From: Spirochaetaceae bacterium
Lineage (GTDB): Bacteria > Spirochaetota > Leptospiria > Leptospirales > Leptonemataceae
DNA: 64,000 bases
Assembly (NCBI GenBank): GCA_002730875.1
Contig: PCBI01000005.1
Span: 744,001-808,000, forward strand
Reading direction: 5' to 3'
The notes under the pieces were generated by a model that saw only the letters and a list, made by a program, of their open reading frames with translations, had not been told where the DNA came from and did no database searches. Positions 62,301 to 64,000 of the stretch are shown here, one piece after another. Position numbers and translations under genes: made by a program. Numbering within the stretch: position 1 is the stretch's first letter; every line of letters starts with the position of its first letter.

Positions 62301-62681
62301 GGACTGCCGATCGCCGTTGTTCGCCTGCCGGATTCTTTCCGCGTTTTGCAGTCGCTCAAAGAACGGCTTCAGGTATGCGAAGTCCTTACCGGAATCCAGA
62401 ATGACCGCTCCTTTTTCGGATTCTTCGGTCGGCGCATCAGGCCCCGGTTTGTTTTTCTCGGAGGAGCGCTGGCGGTCGGGTTCCTCGCCCCTGTGTGATC
62501 CTTCCATTTCCGTGTCCCGGCTTGTCCCTTCCGGCCGAAAAGAGCGCAGCGGATCCGAAGGAAGCAATTGGGCAAAGGTAGGAAAGATTCGGTAAGGCTC
62601 AGGCAGCCGATCCTGGGTCAGGGCTGCCAGGGAAAACAGTGCCAGCAGGCTCAGAGTGAAAACCAGGAAGCGCCGTAGCAT
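59340..62681 (-). CDS. single-chain SGNH hydrolase - MBOAT O-acyltransferase
   Basis: 1113 residues. N-terminal signal anchor (~4-22), a charged linker, and a periplasmic SGNH domain with block I HFGDS (S144), block III YGVN (N370) and block V DYTH (D472, H475). From ~545 the membrane-bound O-acyltransferase domain begins: [54 protein letters not shown] and GLWHGAG with the catalytic His871. This joins in one chain what AlgI and AlgJ/AlgX (or DltB and DltD) do in separate proteins: moving an acyl group across the membrane and placing it on a polysaccharide. A ~100-residue repetitive cytoplasmic-type loop lies at ~895-995. The acceptor polymer is unknown. Confidence 0.9.
   Translation of the reverse strand: [1113 protein letters not shown]
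59703..59792 (-). repeat. in-frame 10-residue repeats in the SGNH-MBOAT loop
   Basis: Three tandem units in the protein (964-993): [20 protein letters not shown] and [10 protein letters not shown], encoded by about 30-bp DNA repeats that themselves look like doubled 15-bp units. Located in a charged loop between membrane helices of the MBOAT domain. Confidence 0.65.
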
Positions 62682-62718
62682 GGAGCTTCCTGGTTCTCAT
62701 GCGGGCCCTCAGGGGCTA

Positions 62719-63771
62719 TCAAATTTTGCGAAAGCGGTAGTGACTCACGAACCATTCATTGCCATTGTTGGTTCCAAACAGCTCCTCGCAGGCCATGAAA
62801 AAGATGCGCCAGTATTCCACCCATTTGGCGGCCTGGTCCGACCCGTACACTCCATTGAATAGATCCAGGACTTCCGCTTTGTGTTTGTCCATGTTATCCA
62901 GCCAGGCTCGGGCGGTTTTTTCGTAGTTGGTGCCGTTTACTACCTGGTGATCTTCCAGTTGGAAGCCATCCGCGAAATACAGATATAGATGATTGGAAGG
63001 CATAATGCCGCCGCTAAAGAAATAGCGGCCCATCCAGTTCGATTCCCCTTCTTCTTCGAAGAAATAGCTGAATTCCTTATGCGCAAAGACATGAATGAAA
63101 AGCTTACCGTCCTTCTTTAGCCATCCGTGCACCCTGGAAAAGAGTTCCCGGTAGTTTCGCATATGCTCGAACATCTCAATCGAGATGACCCGGTCAAAGG
63201 TGGAGCGAATCTTAAAATCATTCATGTCGGCGGTGATGATCTTGATATTTTTCAGTCCTTTCTGTTTGGCCTGATTTTCTATGTACTGCTTCTGGCTGGC
63301 CGAGTTGGATACAGCCGTAATCTTCGATTTTGGCAGTTTCTCGGCCATATAAAGAGTTAAGCTGCCCCAGCCACAGCCCAGTTCCAGAATGGACTGGCCA
63401 TTCTTCAATTCGGCGCTGCGCAAATAGCGAGCCAACATGGCCTCTTCAGCGCCATCCAGGTCCCGGATGCCGCCTTCCCAGAGACAGGAGCTGTATTTTT
63501 TTCGCGCTCCCAGTACGTAGTCGTAGAACTTTGCAGGCACCTCATAGTGCTGCTCGTTGGCCGCCTCCGTTTTCACCGCAACCGGCGAGCGCTCCAGCTC
63601 TTCGCGAAAAGCCTGGAAGTGGGCCTGTTGCGCATCGGCGCTGCCTTTCCATTCCTCTCGTAGCCTGGCCCGGTTCAGGCTACGGATTCCCATACGGATC
63701 AAAAAGTCCGGGACTACGCCCCGGGCCAGCATACGATCCATGATTCCGGGGGAGTGTTGTTCAGAACTCAT
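62719..63771 (-). CDS. CFA-synthase/coclaurine-N-methyltransferase-like SAM methyltransferase
   Basis: 350 residues of the cyclopropane-fatty-acid-synthase superfamily, closest in pattern to the CNMT-like branch: EQHYEVPAKFYDYVLG, KYSSCLWEGG, LELGCGWGSLTLYMAEKLP (SAM motif), VISIEMFEHMRNY, RYFFSGGIMPSNHLYLYF and the C-terminal YWRIFFMACEELFGTNNGNEWFVSHY. Bacterial members of this branch have mostly unassigned small-molecule or lipid substrates, so a true CFA synthase role is uncertain. Ribosome-binding site GGAG lies a few bases upstream of the ATG at 63771. The SGNH-MBOAT gene follows after 37 bp, probably the same operon. Confidence 0.88.
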   Translation of the reverse strand: MSSEQHSPGIMDRMLARGVVPDFLIRMGIRSLNRARLREEWKGSADAQQAHFQAFREELERSPVAVKTEAANEQHYEVPAKFYDYVLGARKKYSSCLWEGGIRDLDGAEEAMLARYLRSAELKNGQSILELGCGWGSLTLYMAEKLPKSKITAVSNSASQKQYIENQAKQKGLKNIKIITADMNDFKIRSTFDRVISIEMFEHMRNYRELFSRVHGWLKKDGKLFIHVFAHKEFSYFFEEEGESNWMGRYFFSGGIMPSNHLYLYFADGFQLEDHQVVNGTNYEKTARAWLDNMDKHKAEVLDLFNGVYGSDQAAKWVEYWRIFFMACEELFGTNNGNEWFVSHYRFRKI

Positions 63772-64000
63772 TCTATTCTCCTGTTTGCTCGCTTATAGAT
63801 TCTCTTTGATTACGCCCTGGTTTTGAACGTCTGGAGCCTCCGGGGAGCCGAGAGAGCAGCATTTGCCGTCCTGCATCATCTCCTCGTGCTATATGCCGCA
63901 ACTCCGAATCCCGGGAAATGATCCGCCCGCCGGGTACACGTCGGATTTTCGAAACTCGGGAGATGGTGCGGGCCCCCGGGCAACACCCGCAGTTCCGATT
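63772..64000. other. upstream region of the methyltransferase gene to the window end
   Basis: 229 bp without a supported gene. It should carry the promoter of the methyltransferase-MBOAT-GGDEF/EAL series. I see the ribosome-binding site next to 63771 but no clear -10/-35 pair. The far end is very GC-rich. Confidence 0.4.

Overview
The window is a gene-dense, moderately GC-rich (by eye just above 50%) chromosomal segment with about 53 protein genes. I see no rRNA, tRNA, insertion sequence, phage or CRISPR array. The gene families point to a free-living, double-membrane spirochaete of the Leptospirales (Leptonema/Turneriella/Leptospira-like): membrane adenylate cyclases and a hybrid kinase built on 7TMR-DISM sensor modules, several GGDEF/EAL proteins, fatty-acid-degradation genes, many lipoproteins with Leptospira-type lipoboxes, and KDO (LPS) synthesis. 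The placement is an inference from family content; no marker gene such as 16S rRNA is present.

Layout. 1-2.4 kb: a HEAT-repeat protein cut by the window edge and two exported proteins of unknown function. 2.6-6.4 kb: prfB, tail-to-tail with ftsI (a PASTA-tailed penicillin-binding protein), and lepB. 6.5-12.2 kb: a large XPB-N-terminal-like protein, a lipoprotein, an AI-2E/PerM permease, xseA and a small unknown protein. 12.2-16.1 kb: tightly packed queE-queD-queC (7-deazaguanine synthesis), kdsB and an unknown protein. 16.2-18.3 kb: a dienoyl-CoA-reductase-like SDR and a quinone-oxidoreductase-like MDR. 18.4-21.8 kb: an overlapping minus-strand set of radical SAM protein, beta-carbonic anhydrase and DUF554 membrane protein, preceded by a methyltransferase. 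21.8-26.6 kb: a four-cluster ferredoxin, a PlsC-like acyltransferase and a 1072-residue lipoprotein-anchored kinase/receiver/PP2C protein.

26.6-32.7 kb: a six-gene minus-strand operon made of a LolA-like carrier, two FtsX/LolC-type permeases, a LolD-type ATPase, an outer-membrane beta-barrel candidate and a GbsR/MarR-type regulator. A perfect 9+6+9 palindrome lies just downstream of a TTGACA box in front of the first gene. This looks like a complete, self-regulated envelope lipid or lipoprotein export system and is the most system-like object in the window.

33.0-45.1 kb: a PAS/GAF/GGDEF/EAL protein with a degenerate GGDEF motif, enoyl-CoA hydratase, an aldolase/citrate-lyase-like protein, a sodium:solute symporter with a small membrane partner, a voltage-sensor-like membrane protein, an adenylate cyclase, an atypical SDR, and purE-purK. 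45.0-51.8 kb: a DUF2156 protein, Fe superoxide dismutase, two small regulatory or modification genes, sppA, an SH3-type lipoprotein and purF. 51.9-64 kb: a cNMP-binding/patatin protein, pdxH, a 7TMR-DISM adenylate cyclase, then a minus-strand set of a CFA/CNMT-like methyltransferase, a single-chain SGNH-MBOAT O-acyltransferase and a GGDEF/EAL protein.

The main themes are second-messenger signalling (two cAMP-type cyclases, two c-di-GMP proteins, one cNMP-binding effector), envelope biogenesis, fatty-acid metabolism, and purine and queuosine pathways.
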